A DNA stretch of 64,000 bases, from contig NZ_JAGSOU010000007.1 of NCBI RefSeq assembly GCF_018139985.1, positions 62,001 through 126,000 of the forward strand. The letters are read 5' to 3'. Position numbers and translations under genes: made by a program. This DNA comes from Actibacterium sp. MT2.3-13A (lineage in GTDB: Bacteria; Pseudomonadota; Alphaproteobacteria; Rhodobacterales; Rhodobacteraceae). Within the stretch, counting starts at the first letter, position 1. Every line of letters starts with the position of its first letter. The notes under the pieces are model-generated. The model saw only the letters and a list, made by a program, of their open reading frames with translations. It made no database searches and was not told where the DNA came from. Positions 44,592-52,839 of the stretch are shown piece by piece.

Positions 44592-46382
44592 ATGACTTTC
44601 ACAACCCGCCCCGAGATCGCCGGCACCTTCGGCATGGCGACCTCGACTCACTGGATCGCCAGCGCCGTGGGCATGAGCCTGCTGGAAAAGGGCGGCAACG
44701 CCTTCGACGCGGCGGTGGCGATGGGCTTCGTCCTGAACGTGGTCGAGCCGCATCTGAACGGCCCGCTGGGCGATCTGCCGCTGATCTTCCGCCCCGCCGG
44801 CGCCGAGGACGCGACCGTCGTCTGCGCGCAGGGCGTGGCGCCCAGGGGCGCGACGATCGCGCATTACAAGGCCGAGGGGCTGGACATGATCCCCGGCTCG
44901 GGCCTTCTGGCGACCGTGGTGCCGGGCGCCTTCGACGGCTGGATGCTGCTGCTGCGCGACCACGGCTCGATGAGCCTGCGCGAGGTGCTGGAGCCCGCGA
45001 TCCACTACGCCGAGGCCGGGCACCCGATGCTGCCGCGCGTGGCGAACACCATCGCGGGGCTCGCGGATTTCTTCCACGAGGAATGGCCGACCTCGGTTCC
45101 GGTCTGGCTGCCCGGCGGCAAGGCGCCGGAGGCCGGCGCGCTGTTCACCAACCCCGACCTCGCCGCGACCTGGCGTCGCCTGGTCGAAGAGGCCGAGGCC
45201 GTGAGCGGTCGCGAGGCGCAGATCGACGCCGCGCGCCGGGCCTTCTCCCAGGGCTTCGTGGCCGAGGCGGTCGACGCCTGGATGCGCGACGCCTGCGTGA
45301 TGGATGCCGCGGGCGGGCGTCGCAAGGGCGTGCTGACCGGGCAGGACATGGCCGACTGGCAGGCGAGCTATGAAAAGCCTCTGTCCGTCGATTACGGCGA
45401 CTGGACGGTCTACAAGACCGGCGTGTGGGGGCAGGGGCCGAGCCTGCTGCAATCGCTGCGCGTGCTCGACGGTTCGGGCATCGCGGACATGGACCCCAAC
45501 GGCCCCGATTTCGTGCACACCATCACCGAGGTGCTGAAGCTCTCCTTCGCCGACCGCGAGGCCTATTACGGCGACCCGGATTTCAGCGACATTCCGGTCG
45601 AGACGCTGCTGTCGAAGGACTACGCCGCGCAGCGCCGGGCCCTGATCGGCGCGACCGCCTCGCTGGAGCAGCGCCCCGGCGCCATCCCCGGCTATGAGGC
45701 CTGGGCCGAGGCGTTCATCGCGCGCGCGGGCCGCCGCCCGGTCGCGGGCCCCGGCGCCGGCGCGGGCGAGCCCACCATGGCGCATCTGACCGAGAAGCGC
45801 GGCGACACCGTGCATCTCGACGTGATCGACAAATGGGGCAACATGGTCTCGGCCACGCCCTCGGGCGGCTGGCTGCAATCCTCGCCGGTGGTGCCGGGCC
45901 TGGGCATGCCGCTCAACAGCCGGGCGCAGATGTTCTGGCTGGAAGAGGGGCTGCCGACCTCGCTGGTGCCGGGCCGGCGCCCGCGCACCACGCTGTCGCC
46001 CTCGATGGCGTCGCGAGCCGACGGGGCGTGGATGCCCTTCGGCACGCCAGGCGGCGACCAGCAGGACCAGTGGCAGCTCATCTTCTTCCTGCGTCTGGCG
46101 CACCAGACCGCGAACCTGCAGGAGGCGATCGACGCGCCGCTGTTCCACACATGGCACAGCCAGGCGTCCTTCTACCCGCGCGGCACGCGGCCCGGACACC
46201 TGATGCTGGAGCCCAGTTTCGGCGAGGCCACGATCGCGGAACTGAGGCGCCGCGGCCACGATGTCGAGGTGGCCGAGCCCTGGTCGGTGGGCCGCCTGAC
46301 CGCCGCGCTGCGCGAGGCCGACGGGCGGATGCGCGCCGCCGCCACCCCGCGCCTGATGCAAGCCTACGCCATCGGGCGGTAA
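44592..46382 (+). CDS. Gamma-glutamyltransferase family protein, apparently cytoplasmic
   Basis: A 596-residue Ntn-hydrolase of the gamma-glutamyltranspeptidase family. The autoprocessing nucleophile is T406 in GDTVHLDVIDKWGNMVS, preceded by the large subunit with KGGNAFDAAVAMGFVLNVVEPHLNG. The usual substrate-binding GGNGG-like segment appears as GTPGGDQQDQ. No signal peptide is present, unlike secreted GGT. With the upstream peptide importer it probably cleaves imported gamma-glutamyl compounds in the cytoplasm. It could instead be an oxamate- or cephalosporin-acylase-like relative. Confidence 0.82.
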   Translation: MTFTTRPEIAGTFGMATSTHWIASAVGMSLLEKGGNAFDAAVAMGFVLNVVEPHLNGPLGDLPLIFRPAGAEDATVVCAQGVAPRGATIAHYKAEGLDMIPGSGLLATVVPGAFDGWMLLLRDHGSMSLREVLEPAIHYAEAGHPMLPRVANTIAGLADFFHEEWPTSVPVWLPGGKAPEAGALFTNPDLAATWRRLVEEAEAVSGREAQIDAARRAFSQGFVAEAVDAWMRDACVMDAAGGRRKGVLTGQDMADWQASYEKPLSVDYGDWTVYKTGVWGQGPSLLQSLRVLDGSGIADMDPNGPDFVHTITEVLKLSFADREAYYGDPDFSDIPVETLLSKDYAAQRRALIGATASLEQRPGAIPGYEAWAEAFIARAGRRPVAGPGAGAGEPTMAHLTEKRGDTVHLDVIDKWGNMVSATPSGGWLQSSPVVPGLGMPLNSRAQMFWLEEGLPTSLVPGRRPRTTLSPSMASRADGAWMPFGTPGGDQQDQWQLIFFLRLAHQTANLQEAIDAPLFHTWHSQASFYPRGTRPGHLMLEPSFGEATIAELRRRGHDVEVAEPWSVGRLTAALREADGRMRAAATPRLMQAYAIGR

Positions 46383-46392
46383 GGAGAGCGCC

Positions 46393-47115
46393 ATGACCTA
46401 TTCCATCGTTGCCCGCGACCCCGCGACCGGCCAGTTCGGCGTCGCCGTGGCCAGCCGCTTCTTCGCGGTGGGCTCGCTGGTGCCGCATGTCCGGGGCGGC
46501 AAATGCGCGGTGGCGACCCAGGCCTTCGTCAGCCCGCTCTGGGGGATCGAGGCGGCCGACCGGCTGGCGGCGGGCGCGCTGCCCGCCGATGTGCTGGCCG
46601 ATCTGCTGGCCCGCGACGAGGGCCGCGACCAGCGCCAGATCCACATGATCGACGCGGCGGGCAACATCGCCGCCCACACCGGCGCGAAATGCATCGACTG
46701 GGCCGGCCAGGTGCAGGCCGAGGGCGTGTCGGTCGCCGGCAACATGCTGGCGGGCGGGCAGGTCATCGCCGACACGCTGGCCGCCTATCTCGACAACATG
46801 GACCTGCCCTTCGCCGAACGGCTGATGTGCGCGATGGAGGCGGGCGAGGCCGCAGGCGGCGACAAGCGCGGCAAGCAATCGGCCGCGCTGCGCATCCACC
46901 GCGGCGAGGATTACCCCTGGATCGACCTGCGCGCCGACGATCACCCCGATCCGCTGCCCGAGTTGCGCCGCCTCTACGAGGTGGCGCATCACCGCTACCT
47001 GTTCGTGGCCGACGCGATGCCGACGCGCGACAATTTCTCGGGCGTCACCGATCGCACCGAAATCGACCGCGCCATCGCGGAGGCAGACCGGCGCCGCGCC
47101 GCCGCCGGGGGGTGA
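46393..47115 (+). CDS. DUF1028 family protein (putative Ntn-type hydrolase)
   Basis: A 240-residue DUF1028 protein. TYSIVARDPATGQFGVAVASRFFAVGS at the N-terminus, GGKCAVATQAF and QRQIHMIDAAGNIAAHTG are the family signatures. The N-terminal beta-sandwich pattern is Ntn-hydrolase-like, but no activity is established. It follows the gamma-glutamyltransferase by ten bases in the same operon, a pairing that suggests an accessory amidase or hydrolase. Confidence 0.82.
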   Translation: MTYSIVARDPATGQFGVAVASRFFAVGSLVPHVRGGKCAVATQAFVSPLWGIEAADRLAAGALPADVLADLLARDEGRDQRQIHMIDAAGNIAAHTGAKCIDWAGQVQAEGVSVAGNMLAGGQVIADTLAAYLDNMDLPFAERLMCAMEAGEAAGGDKRGKQSAALRIHRGEDYPWIDLRADDHPDPLPELRRLYEVAHHRYLFVADAMPTRDNFSGVTDRTEIDRAIAEADRRRAAAGG

Positions 47116-47176
47116 CTGTCGCCTGCGGGCGGCGGGCTTTCCTCCGCCCGGAAACTGGGCCAAGATGGCGCCGAAC

Positions 47177-47212
47177 GCGCCGCCCGGGCTGGGCGGCGCC
47201 CGGGCTGGGCGG
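47177..47212. repeat. 16-bp tandem repeat forming a hairpin
   Basis: A 16-bp unit CGCCCGGGCTGGGCGG is repeated exactly twice (47181-47196, 47197-47212), and the first copy with its flanks folds into a perfect 9-bp stem (47177-47185 with 47191-47199). It lies in the gap after the DUF1028 gene, possibly a GC-rich transcription end without a T-run. Confidence 0.6.
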
Positions 47213-47255
47213 CGCCCCTCCCGGCGCCCCACATGCCCAGCAGGAAAGACCACGC

Positions 47256-47891
47256 GTGAAGAACGTCCACAGTGCCATGATCCTCGAAGTGCTCGAGGCC
47301 GAGATCGTCTCGGGCGAGATCGCTCCGGGGACCCGGCTGAACGAGGTCGCGCTGGCGCAGCGTTTCAACGTCTCTCGGACCCCGGTGCGCGAGGTGTTGC
47401 AGAACATCGTGTCGCGCTCGCTGGCCGAGAGGGTGCCGTTCAAGGGTGTCGTGGTGCGCGATTTCAACCCCGAGCGCATCCTCGCCATGTTCGAGGCGAT
47501 GGCCGAGATCGAGGCGCTGTGCGGCGGCTTCGCGGCCGAGCGCATGGACGAGGCCGCGCTCGACCGGCTGGAGGCCGCCCATCGCGCGATGTCCGAAATG
47601 GCCTCGCACCGGGCGGCGAAGGAATACGAGGCCCTGAACAGCGAGTTCCACGCGCTGATCTTCCGGGGCGCGGGCAATGACGACCTCAGCCAGATGGCCT
47701 TCGACATGCGGCTTAAACTGGCGCCTTTCCGCAAGTCGCAGCTCTATCAGATCGACCGCATGCGGCGCTCGAACGCGGAGCACGCGCTGATCGTGCAGCT
47801 CTTGCGCGCACGCAACCGGCCGGGGGTGGAGGCGGCGCTGCGCCAGCATCTGCACGGCGCCGCCGAGGCCGTGCTGGCGCAGCGCCAGTGA
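47256..47891 (+). CDS. GntR-family regulator, FCD subfamily (candidate regulator of the TRAP and second GGT genes)
   Basis: A 211-residue regulator with a winged helix (about residues 8-72; RFNVSRTPVREVLQNIVSRSLAERV) and FCD domain (about 80-205; the helical segment EYEALNSEFHALIFRGAGN carries likely metal-binding positions). I chose GTG 47256 because of the AGGAAAG site nine bases before it (ATG 47277 is an alternative). Two TTGTATACAA palindromes lie before the TRAP operon and the second gamma-glutamyltransferase gene. This is the nearest FCD regulator and the best candidate to bind them. Confidence 0.82.
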   Translation: MKNVHSAMILEVLEAEIVSGEIAPGTRLNEVALAQRFNVSRTPVREVLQNIVSRSLAERVPFKGVVVRDFNPERILAMFEAMAEIEALCGGFAAERMDEAALDRLEAAHRAMSEMASHRAAKEYEALNSEFHALIFRGAGNDDLSQMAFDMRLKLAPFRKSQLYQIDRMRRSNAEHALIVQLLRARNRPGVEAALRQHLHGAAEAVLAQRQ

Positions 47892-47894
47892 CGA

Positions 47895-48716
47895 TCAGCC
47901 GAAGGCGGAGAGCAGCATCCGAACCGCGGTGATGCCCAGGAACAGGGCGAAGCCGCGCTTCACCCATTTCGCATCGAGATCATGGGCCAGCTTCGCCCCC
48001 ACCGGCGCCAGCGCCGTGGTGAAGGGGATGATGATCAGCACCGCCGGCAGGCTGACATAGCCCGCCGACAGCGGCGGGCGGTCCGGCACGCCCAGCCCCG
48101 ACAGCACGAAGCCCGCCACCGCCGGCAGCGCGATGATCAGGCCGAAGGCCGCCGCCGTGCCCACCGCCCGGTGGATGGGGAAGGAGAACGCTGCCAGCGT
48201 GGGCACGCCCAGCGTGCCGCCGCCGATCCCCATCAGCGAGGACACCAGCCCGATCGCGCCCGCGATCCCGACATTGGTGACCGGCGACTTGGGCAGGTCG
48301 TCGGAGACCACCAGCGTGCGCGGCGTGGCCAGGTTGACCGCCACCAGCAGCGCGACGAAGCCGAAGATCATTTTCAGCCCCGCCGGGTCGATGTAGCGCG
48401 CCACCAGCCCGCCGGCGAGCGCGCCCAGGCCGATCGGCACGCCCCATTTCTTGACCAGAGGGATGTCCACCGCCCCGCGCTTGTGATGCGCCCGCATCGA
48501 CGAGATGGCGGTGAACACGATGGTGGCGAGCGAGGTCGCCACCGCCATGTGCATCGACAGCGTGTCGGGGAAGTCGATGAAAGTGAACAGCCAGAACAGC
48601 ACCGGCACCAGAACGATGCCTCCGCCCACGCCCAGGAACCCGGCCATCAGCCCGGCCACGATGGCCGCGACCCCCAGTCCGAGGGCCAGCGGCAGGTAGG
48701 AAGCAATCTCGCTCAT
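47895..48716 (-). CDS. TauE/SafE-family anion exporter
   Basis: A 273-residue membrane protein with about eight helices arranged as two repeats, each opening with a glycine-rich motif (GLMAGFLGVGGGIVLVPVL and GLVSSLMGIGGGTLGVPTL), typical of TauE/SafE sulfite or organosulfonate exporters. It starts four bases after the TRAP large-subunit gene stop and is probably the last gene of that operon. Such a pairing suggests that catabolism of the TRAP substrate might release sulfite or a sulfonate. Confidence 0.85.
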   Translation of the reverse strand: MSEIASYLPLALGLGVAAIVAGLMAGFLGVGGGIVLVPVLFWLFTFIDFPDTLSMHMAVATSLATIVFTAISSMRAHHKRGAVDIPLVKKWGVPIGLGALAGGLVARYIDPAGLKMIFGFVALLVAVNLATPRTLVVSDDLPKSPVTNVGIAGAIGLVSSLMGIGGGTLGVPTLAAFSFPIHRAVGTAAAFGLIIALPAVAGFVLSGLGVPDRPPLSAGYVSLPAVLIIIPFTTALAPVGAKLAHDLDAKWVKRGFALFLGITAVRMLLSAFG

Positions 48717-48720
48717 GTCG

Positions 48721-50040
48721 TTACCATCCGATCGTCTTTGGCAGCCAAGTGGCGATGCCGGGAATTGTATACAGTAGCACGAGAGCCATGGCCTGAATCG
48801 CGATGAAGGGCAAGACCCCGCGATAGATCATCGCGGTCGTAACCCCCTTCGGTGCCGCCCCCTTGAGGAAGAACAGCGCCCAGCCGAAGGGCGGCGTCAG
48901 GAAGGAGGTCTGCAGGTTCATCGCGATCAGCGCGGCCAGCCAGATCATGTCGGTCCCCTGCTCCTTGAAGAAAGGCAGCAGAAGCGGCAGCGCGATATAG
49001 CTGATCTCGATCCACTCTAGGAAAAAGCCGAGGACGAACAGCAGCACCATCAAAAAGATCAGCGCGCCGGTCTCGCCGCCGGGCAACAGCGCCAGCATGT
49101 CCTTGACCAGGTCCTCGCCATGCAGCCCGCGGAAGGCGATGGAAAAGACCTGCGCCGCGACCAGGATGAAGAAGATCATGGCCGAGATCCGCAGTGCGCC
49201 CTGCGCCGCCTCCCAGATCATGCCCCGGCTCAGCCGGCCGTAGAGCGCCGCGATGGCGATCGACAGCGCGGCACCGACGCCCGCGGCCTCGGTCGGCGCG
49301 GCCAGCCCGCCGATGATCGAGCCCAGCACGCCGCCGACCAGCAGCAGCGGCGGCGCCAGCGCCTTGACCGCGCGCGCGGCCAGCGGCCAGCCGGTCAGGC
49401 CGGCGCGCTCCTCGGCGGGGATGGCGGGCACCAGATGCGGCCGCAGTCTCCCGAGGATCAGGATGTAGACAATGTAGAGCCCGGCCAGCATCAGCCCCGG
49501 GATCATCGCCGCGGCGAACAGCGTGCCGACGCTTTCGCCCATGATGTCGGCCAGCAGGATCAGCACCAGCGAGGGCGGGATGATCTGCCCCAGCGTGCCC
49601 GAGGCGCAGATCGCCCCTGCCGCGACGCCGCCGTCATAGCCGCGCCGCAGAAGCACCGGCATGGTCAGCATGGTCAGTGTCACCACCGTGGCCCCCACGA
49701 TCCCGGTCGAGGCGCCCATCAGCACGCCGACCACGATCAGCGCGATGGCCATGCCGCCGTTCAGCCGCCCCGAAAGTCGCCCGATCACCTCCAGCATGTC
49801 TTCGGCCACGCGGGATTTCTCCAGCATCACGCCCATGTAGACGAACAGCGGAATGGCCAGGAATTCGTATTTCGTCACCACCCCGTAGATGCGCGCGGGG
49901 CTGAGGTTGAACAGGAAATCGCCAAAGCCCATCCAGCCGAACAGGAAGCCGGCGGCGGCGATGCCGATGCCCACGGGCATGCCGATCAGGAGGAACAGCA
50001 TGAAGCCCAGGATCATGCCGATCGCGAGAAGCTCTTCCAT
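48721..50040 (-). CDS. TRAP transporter large membrane subunit (DctM-like)
   Basis: A 439-residue permease with about 12 helices. GMPVGIGIAAAGFLFGW, IPLFVYMGVMLEKSRVAEDML and STGIVGATVVTLTMLTMPVLLRRGYD are DctM signatures. It drives Na+-coupled uptake together with the small subunit at 50044. C-terminal VQTSFLTPPFGWALFFLKG-like text (LQTSFLTPPFGWALFFLKGA) is also family-typical. Confidence 0.9.
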   Translation of the reverse strand: MEELLAIGMILGFMLFLLIGMPVGIGIAAAGFLFGWMGFGDFLFNLSPARIYGVVTKYEFLAIPLFVYMGVMLEKSRVAEDMLEVIGRLSGRLNGGMAIALIVVGVLMGASTGIVGATVVTLTMLTMPVLLRRGYDGGVAAGAICASGTLGQIIPPSLVLILLADIMGESVGTLFAAAMIPGLMLAGLYIVYILILGRLRPHLVPAIPAEERAGLTGWPLAARAVKALAPPLLLVGGVLGSIIGGLAAPTEAAGVGAALSIAIAALYGRLSRGMIWEAAQGALRISAMIFFILVAAQVFSIAFRGLHGEDLVKDMLALLPGGETGALIFLMVLLFVLGFFLEWIEISYIALPLLLPFFKEQGTDMIWLAALIAMNLQTSFLTPPFGWALFFLKGAAPKGVTTAMIYRGVLPFIAIQAMALVLLYTIPGIATWLPKTIGW

Positions 50041-50043
50041 CGC

Positions 50044-50559
50044 TCAGCCCTCCCGGACCGGGCCGCGCAGGGCGGCGGCGTGGCGGATGGCGTTCGACAG
50101 GCATTGCAGCGCGAACAGGCCGAAGGCTGCGGGGATGACCGCCTTGAGCAGCCAGCGCGCGGGCAGCCCGCCCGGATCGGGCGAGCCCTCGCGGATCGAG
50201 AAGGCGCTGTCCACGAAGCCCAGCGAATATTTGATGAACAGCAGCGCGATCACCACGCCCAGGGACATAGACACCAGGTCCAGCAGGCTCCGGGTGCGGC
50301 GGGGCAGTCGGTCGTAGAGCATGTCCACGCGGACATGGCCGTTCTCCAGCATCAGCACCGAAATGCCCAGCAGGGCGGTGGGCAGCAGCAGGTGCCATTC
50401 CATCTCCTGCATCCAGACCGGGCTGGTGCCGATGACGTAGCGGCCCGCCACGTTGAAGAACACAAGTGCCACCATCGCCAGCAGCAGGATCGAGGCGATT
50501 TTGCCCGCGATCCGTGTCACCCTGTCGATGGTATCGGCCAAGCGCAGCGCGAAGTTCAT
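50044..50559 (-). CDS. TRAP transporter small membrane subunit (DctQ-like)
   Basis: A 171-residue protein with four predicted helices. LLLAMVALVFFNVAGRYVIGTSPVWMQEMEWHLLLP contains the V-F-x-R-Y and W-x-E-E-like features of DctQ. It couples the large subunit to the binding protein. It lies three bases before the large-subunit gene and after a hairpin that follows the binding-protein gene. Confidence 0.88.
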   Translation of the reverse strand: MNFALRLADTIDRVTRIAGKIASILLLAMVALVFFNVAGRYVIGTSPVWMQEMEWHLLLPTALLGISVLMLENGHVRVDMLYDRLPRRTRSLLDLVSMSLGVVIALLFIKYSLGFVDSAFSIREGSPDPGGLPARWLLKAVIPAAFGLFALQCLSNAIRHAAALRGPVREG

Positions 50560-50588
50560 TTCTGTCTCGTTTCTTTTCCGAAAATGCG

Positions 50589-50619
50589 GGCAGGCAGTGC
50601 GTGACCCGCGCTGCCTGCC
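50589..50619 (-). promoter_or_regulatory. Intercistronic hairpin after the TRAP binding-protein gene
   Basis: Arms GGCAGGCAG (50589-50597) and CTGCCTGCC (50611-50619) form a nine-bp stem with three further inner pairs after one mismatch. It lies in the 86-bp gap between the binding protein and the small subunit, and probably protects or favours the upstream transcript. Confidence 0.5.
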
Positions 50620-50645
50620 GTTTCATTGCTGTCTTGCGATGGGGA

Positions 50646-51728
50646 TCAGGCGTCGCGCAGCTGGCTGTGCCAGACCTGCTCGGAGGCCTGGGCCCAGATG
50701 TCGTGTTCCGCCTTGAAGGCGAAGTAGTTCTCCATCACCTTCTTGAACAGCGGATCGGCGGCGGCGAGTTCGGCGTAGACCGGCTCCATCTCGGCGCGCA
50801 GCTTCTCGACCACGTCCTTGGGCAGGGTCCGCAGCTCGGTGCCGTTGGCGGCGAATTCCTTCAGCGCGGCGGCGTTGTTGGCCTCGGCCCAGGAATGCGA
50901 GATCACGTTGCAGGCGGCCGCGGCGTTGGTGACGATGCCCTGCAGGTCCTCCGGCAGGCCGTCCCAGGCGGCCTTGTTGATGGCCAGTTCGGTCACCGTG
51001 GTCGGCTCGTGCCAGCCGGTGGTGTAGTAGTATTTGGCGGCCTTGTTCAGCCCGAGGATCTTGTCCTGAGCTGGGCCGACCCATTCGGCGGCGTCGATCA
51101 CGCCGCGCTCCAGCGCCGGGAAGATCTCGCCGCCCGGCAGCAGTTTCACGTCGACGCCGATGCGGGCATAGGCCTTGGCGGCGAGGCCGGGGATGCGCAG
51201 GCGCAGGCCCTGCATGTCGTCGAGCGAATTGATCTCCTTGTTGAACCAGCCGGTCATCTGGACGCCGGTGGCGCCGATCGGCATGGCGACGAGACCCAGC
51301 GGCTCGTAGACCTCGTTCCACAGCTTTATGCCGTCGCCGATGTAGAACCAGGCGTTCTGGCCCTGGGTCGACATGCCGAAGGGCACGGCGCCGAAGAACT
51401 GCGCGGCGGGCACCTTGCCCGAGCCGAAGTAGCTGACCCAGCCGTTCATCTCGACGATGCCCTGACGCACCGCGTCGAAGCCTTCGAAGGCCGGGACCAG
51501 TTCGCCGGCGTGGTAGACCTGGATGTCCAGGCGGCCGTCCGACATCTTGCGCACCCGGTCGGCGAAATCGGTCAGCGAGCCGGGGCCGGTGGAATAGAAG
51601 GGCTGACCCGGCGGGAAGGCGGTGGTCATCTTCCACTTGATGGTGGTTGCGGCGCGGGCCACGGCGGGGGCCGACAGGGCGGCTGCCCCGGCGAGGCCCG
51701 TTGCGGTCATAAACTTGCGGCGATCCAT
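50646..51728 (-). CDS. TRAP transporter periplasmic solute-binding protein (DctP-like)
   Basis: A 360-residue binding protein with an N-terminal signal that contains a twin-arginine-like DRRKFM followed by a hydrophobic stretch ending SAPAVARA, suggesting Tat export of the folded protein. IKWKMTTAFPPGQPFYSTG, YHAGELVPAFEGFDAVRQG and DAAEWVGPAQDKILGL belong to the DctP family, and the conserved substrate arginine is likely the one in LRLRIPGLAAKAY. Substrate is a carboxylate of unknown identity. ATG 51728 follows GGAGACAC, with TTGTATACGA just upstream. Confidence 0.88.
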   Translation of the reverse strand: MDRRKFMTATGLAGAAALSAPAVARAATTIKWKMTTAFPPGQPFYSTGPGSLTDFADRVRKMSDGRLDIQVYHAGELVPAFEGFDAVRQGIVEMNGWVSYFGSGKVPAAQFFGAVPFGMSTQGQNAWFYIGDGIKLWNEVYEPLGLVAMPIGATGVQMTGWFNKEINSLDDMQGLRLRIPGLAAKAYARIGVDVKLLPGGEIFPALERGVIDAAEWVGPAQDKILGLNKAAKYYYTTGWHEPTTVTELAINKAAWDGLPEDLQGIVTNAAAACNVISHSWAEANNAAALKEFAANGTELRTLPKDVVEKLRAEMEPVYAELAAADPLFKKVMENYFAFKAEHDIWAQASEQVWHSQLRDA

Positions 51729-51741
51729 GAGTGTCTCCATT

Positions 51742-51751
51742 TTGTATACGA
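51742..51751. promoter_or_regulatory. Imperfect TTGTATACAA operator copy near the TRAP binding-protein start
   Basis: TTGTATACGA differs in one position from the palindrome TTGTATACAA and lies 13 bp before the start codon. It is 52 bp (about five helical turns) from the perfect copy at 51794-51803, spacing that would allow looping by a dimeric regulator. Confidence 0.5.
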
Positions 51752-51793
51752 GATGGCCAAACGTGACGGGTCCATCGGGGCCTGCGGGCTGGT

Positions 51794-51803
51794 TTGTATA
51801 CAA
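51794..51803. promoter_or_regulatory. TTGTATACAA palindrome upstream of the TRAP operon
   Basis: A perfect 10-bp palindrome in the divergent gap between the TRAP operon and the deacetylase-like gene. The embedded TATACA can also serve as a -10 element for leftward transcription. The same core occurs in a 16-bp palindrome at 54447-54462. Confidence 0.6.
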
Positions 51804-51960
51804 TATCAAGCGATCAAAAGACCGGCGCGCGGCTGGGCGGTGCTGAATTTTTGGTCGGAATCCTGGGGAAACGCCTGTCCCCTCACCCCTGCGTCAAGGC
51901 TGAGCTTGGGCCTCGGCGCCGCGCCGCGGCATGGGTGGGGAAAACGGAGGGAGCGATTCC

Positions 51961-52839
51961 ATGACGCTTGCACAGCACAGCCGCTATGCCTTTTCGCCGA
52001 TCACCGCGCGCCCGGATTTCAGCTGGCCGGGGGGCGCCCGGCTGGCGGTGTATCTGGGGATGAATATCGAATGTTTCGCCTTCGGCGCGGGACTGGGGGC
52101 CGAGCTGACTCCGGGCGGTCCGCAGCCGGACGTTCTGAACTACGCGTGGCGCGACTACGGCAACCGGGTGGGCGCCTGGCGCATGCTGGAGCTGTTCGAC
52201 CGGCTGGAACTGCCCTGCACCGCGCTGGTCAACAGCCGGATCTACGACGTGGCGCCCGGCCTGGCCGAGGCCTTCCAGGCGCGTGGCGACGAGATCGCGG
52301 GGCATGGCCGGACCAACGCGGAGCGTCAGGGCATCTTGCCCGAGGCGGAGGAACGCGACCTGATCGTCGAGGCCACGCAGGTTCTGACCGAACGAACCGG
52401 CGCCGCACCCAAGGGCTGGCTGGGGCCGTGGATCTCGCAAAGCGCGGTCACGCCCGACCTTCTGCAGGAGGCCGGCTACGACTACCTGCTGGACTGGTGC
52501 CATGACGACCAGCCGACATGGATGGCCACGCGCGGCGGGCGCATCCTGTCGGTGCCCTATCCGCAGGAACTCAACGACATTCCCCAGATCGTCGGGCGCA
52601 GGCGCGAGGGGGCGGAGTTCGCCGACATGATCATCGACGCCTTCGACGTGATGGCCGAAGAAAGCGCCCGCCGCCCGCTGGTCATGGGCATCGCCCTGCA
52701 CGGCTACCTGATGGGGCAGCCGCACCGGCTGAAGCATCTGGAGCGCGCGCTGCGCCATATCCGGCGGCAGGGCGGCGACCGCGTGTGGTGGACCACCGCA
52801 GGCGCGATCAGCGACCACCACCGCGCGCTGGGGCTGTAG
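51961..52839 (+). CDS. Polysaccharide-deacetylase-family hydrolase (allantoinase/PuuE-like)
   Basis: A 292-residue NodB-fold protein. ARLAVYLGMNIECFAFG, NYAWRDYGNRVGAWRMLELFD and EIAGHGRTNAERQGIL match the PuuE-type subfamily, which includes metal-independent allantoinases, rather than the canonical zinc deacetylases. The family would act on a small amide or cyclic ureide, not on polysaccharide. GGAGGGAG precedes the ATG. The gene converges on the second gamma-glutamyltransferase with no gap at all. Confidence 0.8.
   Translation: MTLAQHSRYAFSPITARPDFSWPGGARLAVYLGMNIECFAFGAGLGAELTPGGPQPDVLNYAWRDYGNRVGAWRMLELFDRLELPCTALVNSRIYDVAPGLAEAFQARGDEIAGHGRTNAERQGILPEAEERDLIVEATQVLTERTGAAPKGWLGPWISQSAVTPDLLQEAGYDYLLDWCHDDQPTWMATRGGRILSVPYPQELNDIPQIVGRRREGAEFADMIIDAFDVMAEESARRPLVMGIALHGYLMGQPHRLKHLERALRHIRRQGGDRVWWTTAGAISDHHRALGL

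Noticed and set aside
48765-48774. TTGTATACAG, similar to the TTGTATACAA operators
   Set aside because: It lies inside the C-terminal codons of the TRAP large subunit (encoding L-Y-T-I-P), far from any promoter. Probably coincidence, though an internal site cannot be excluded.
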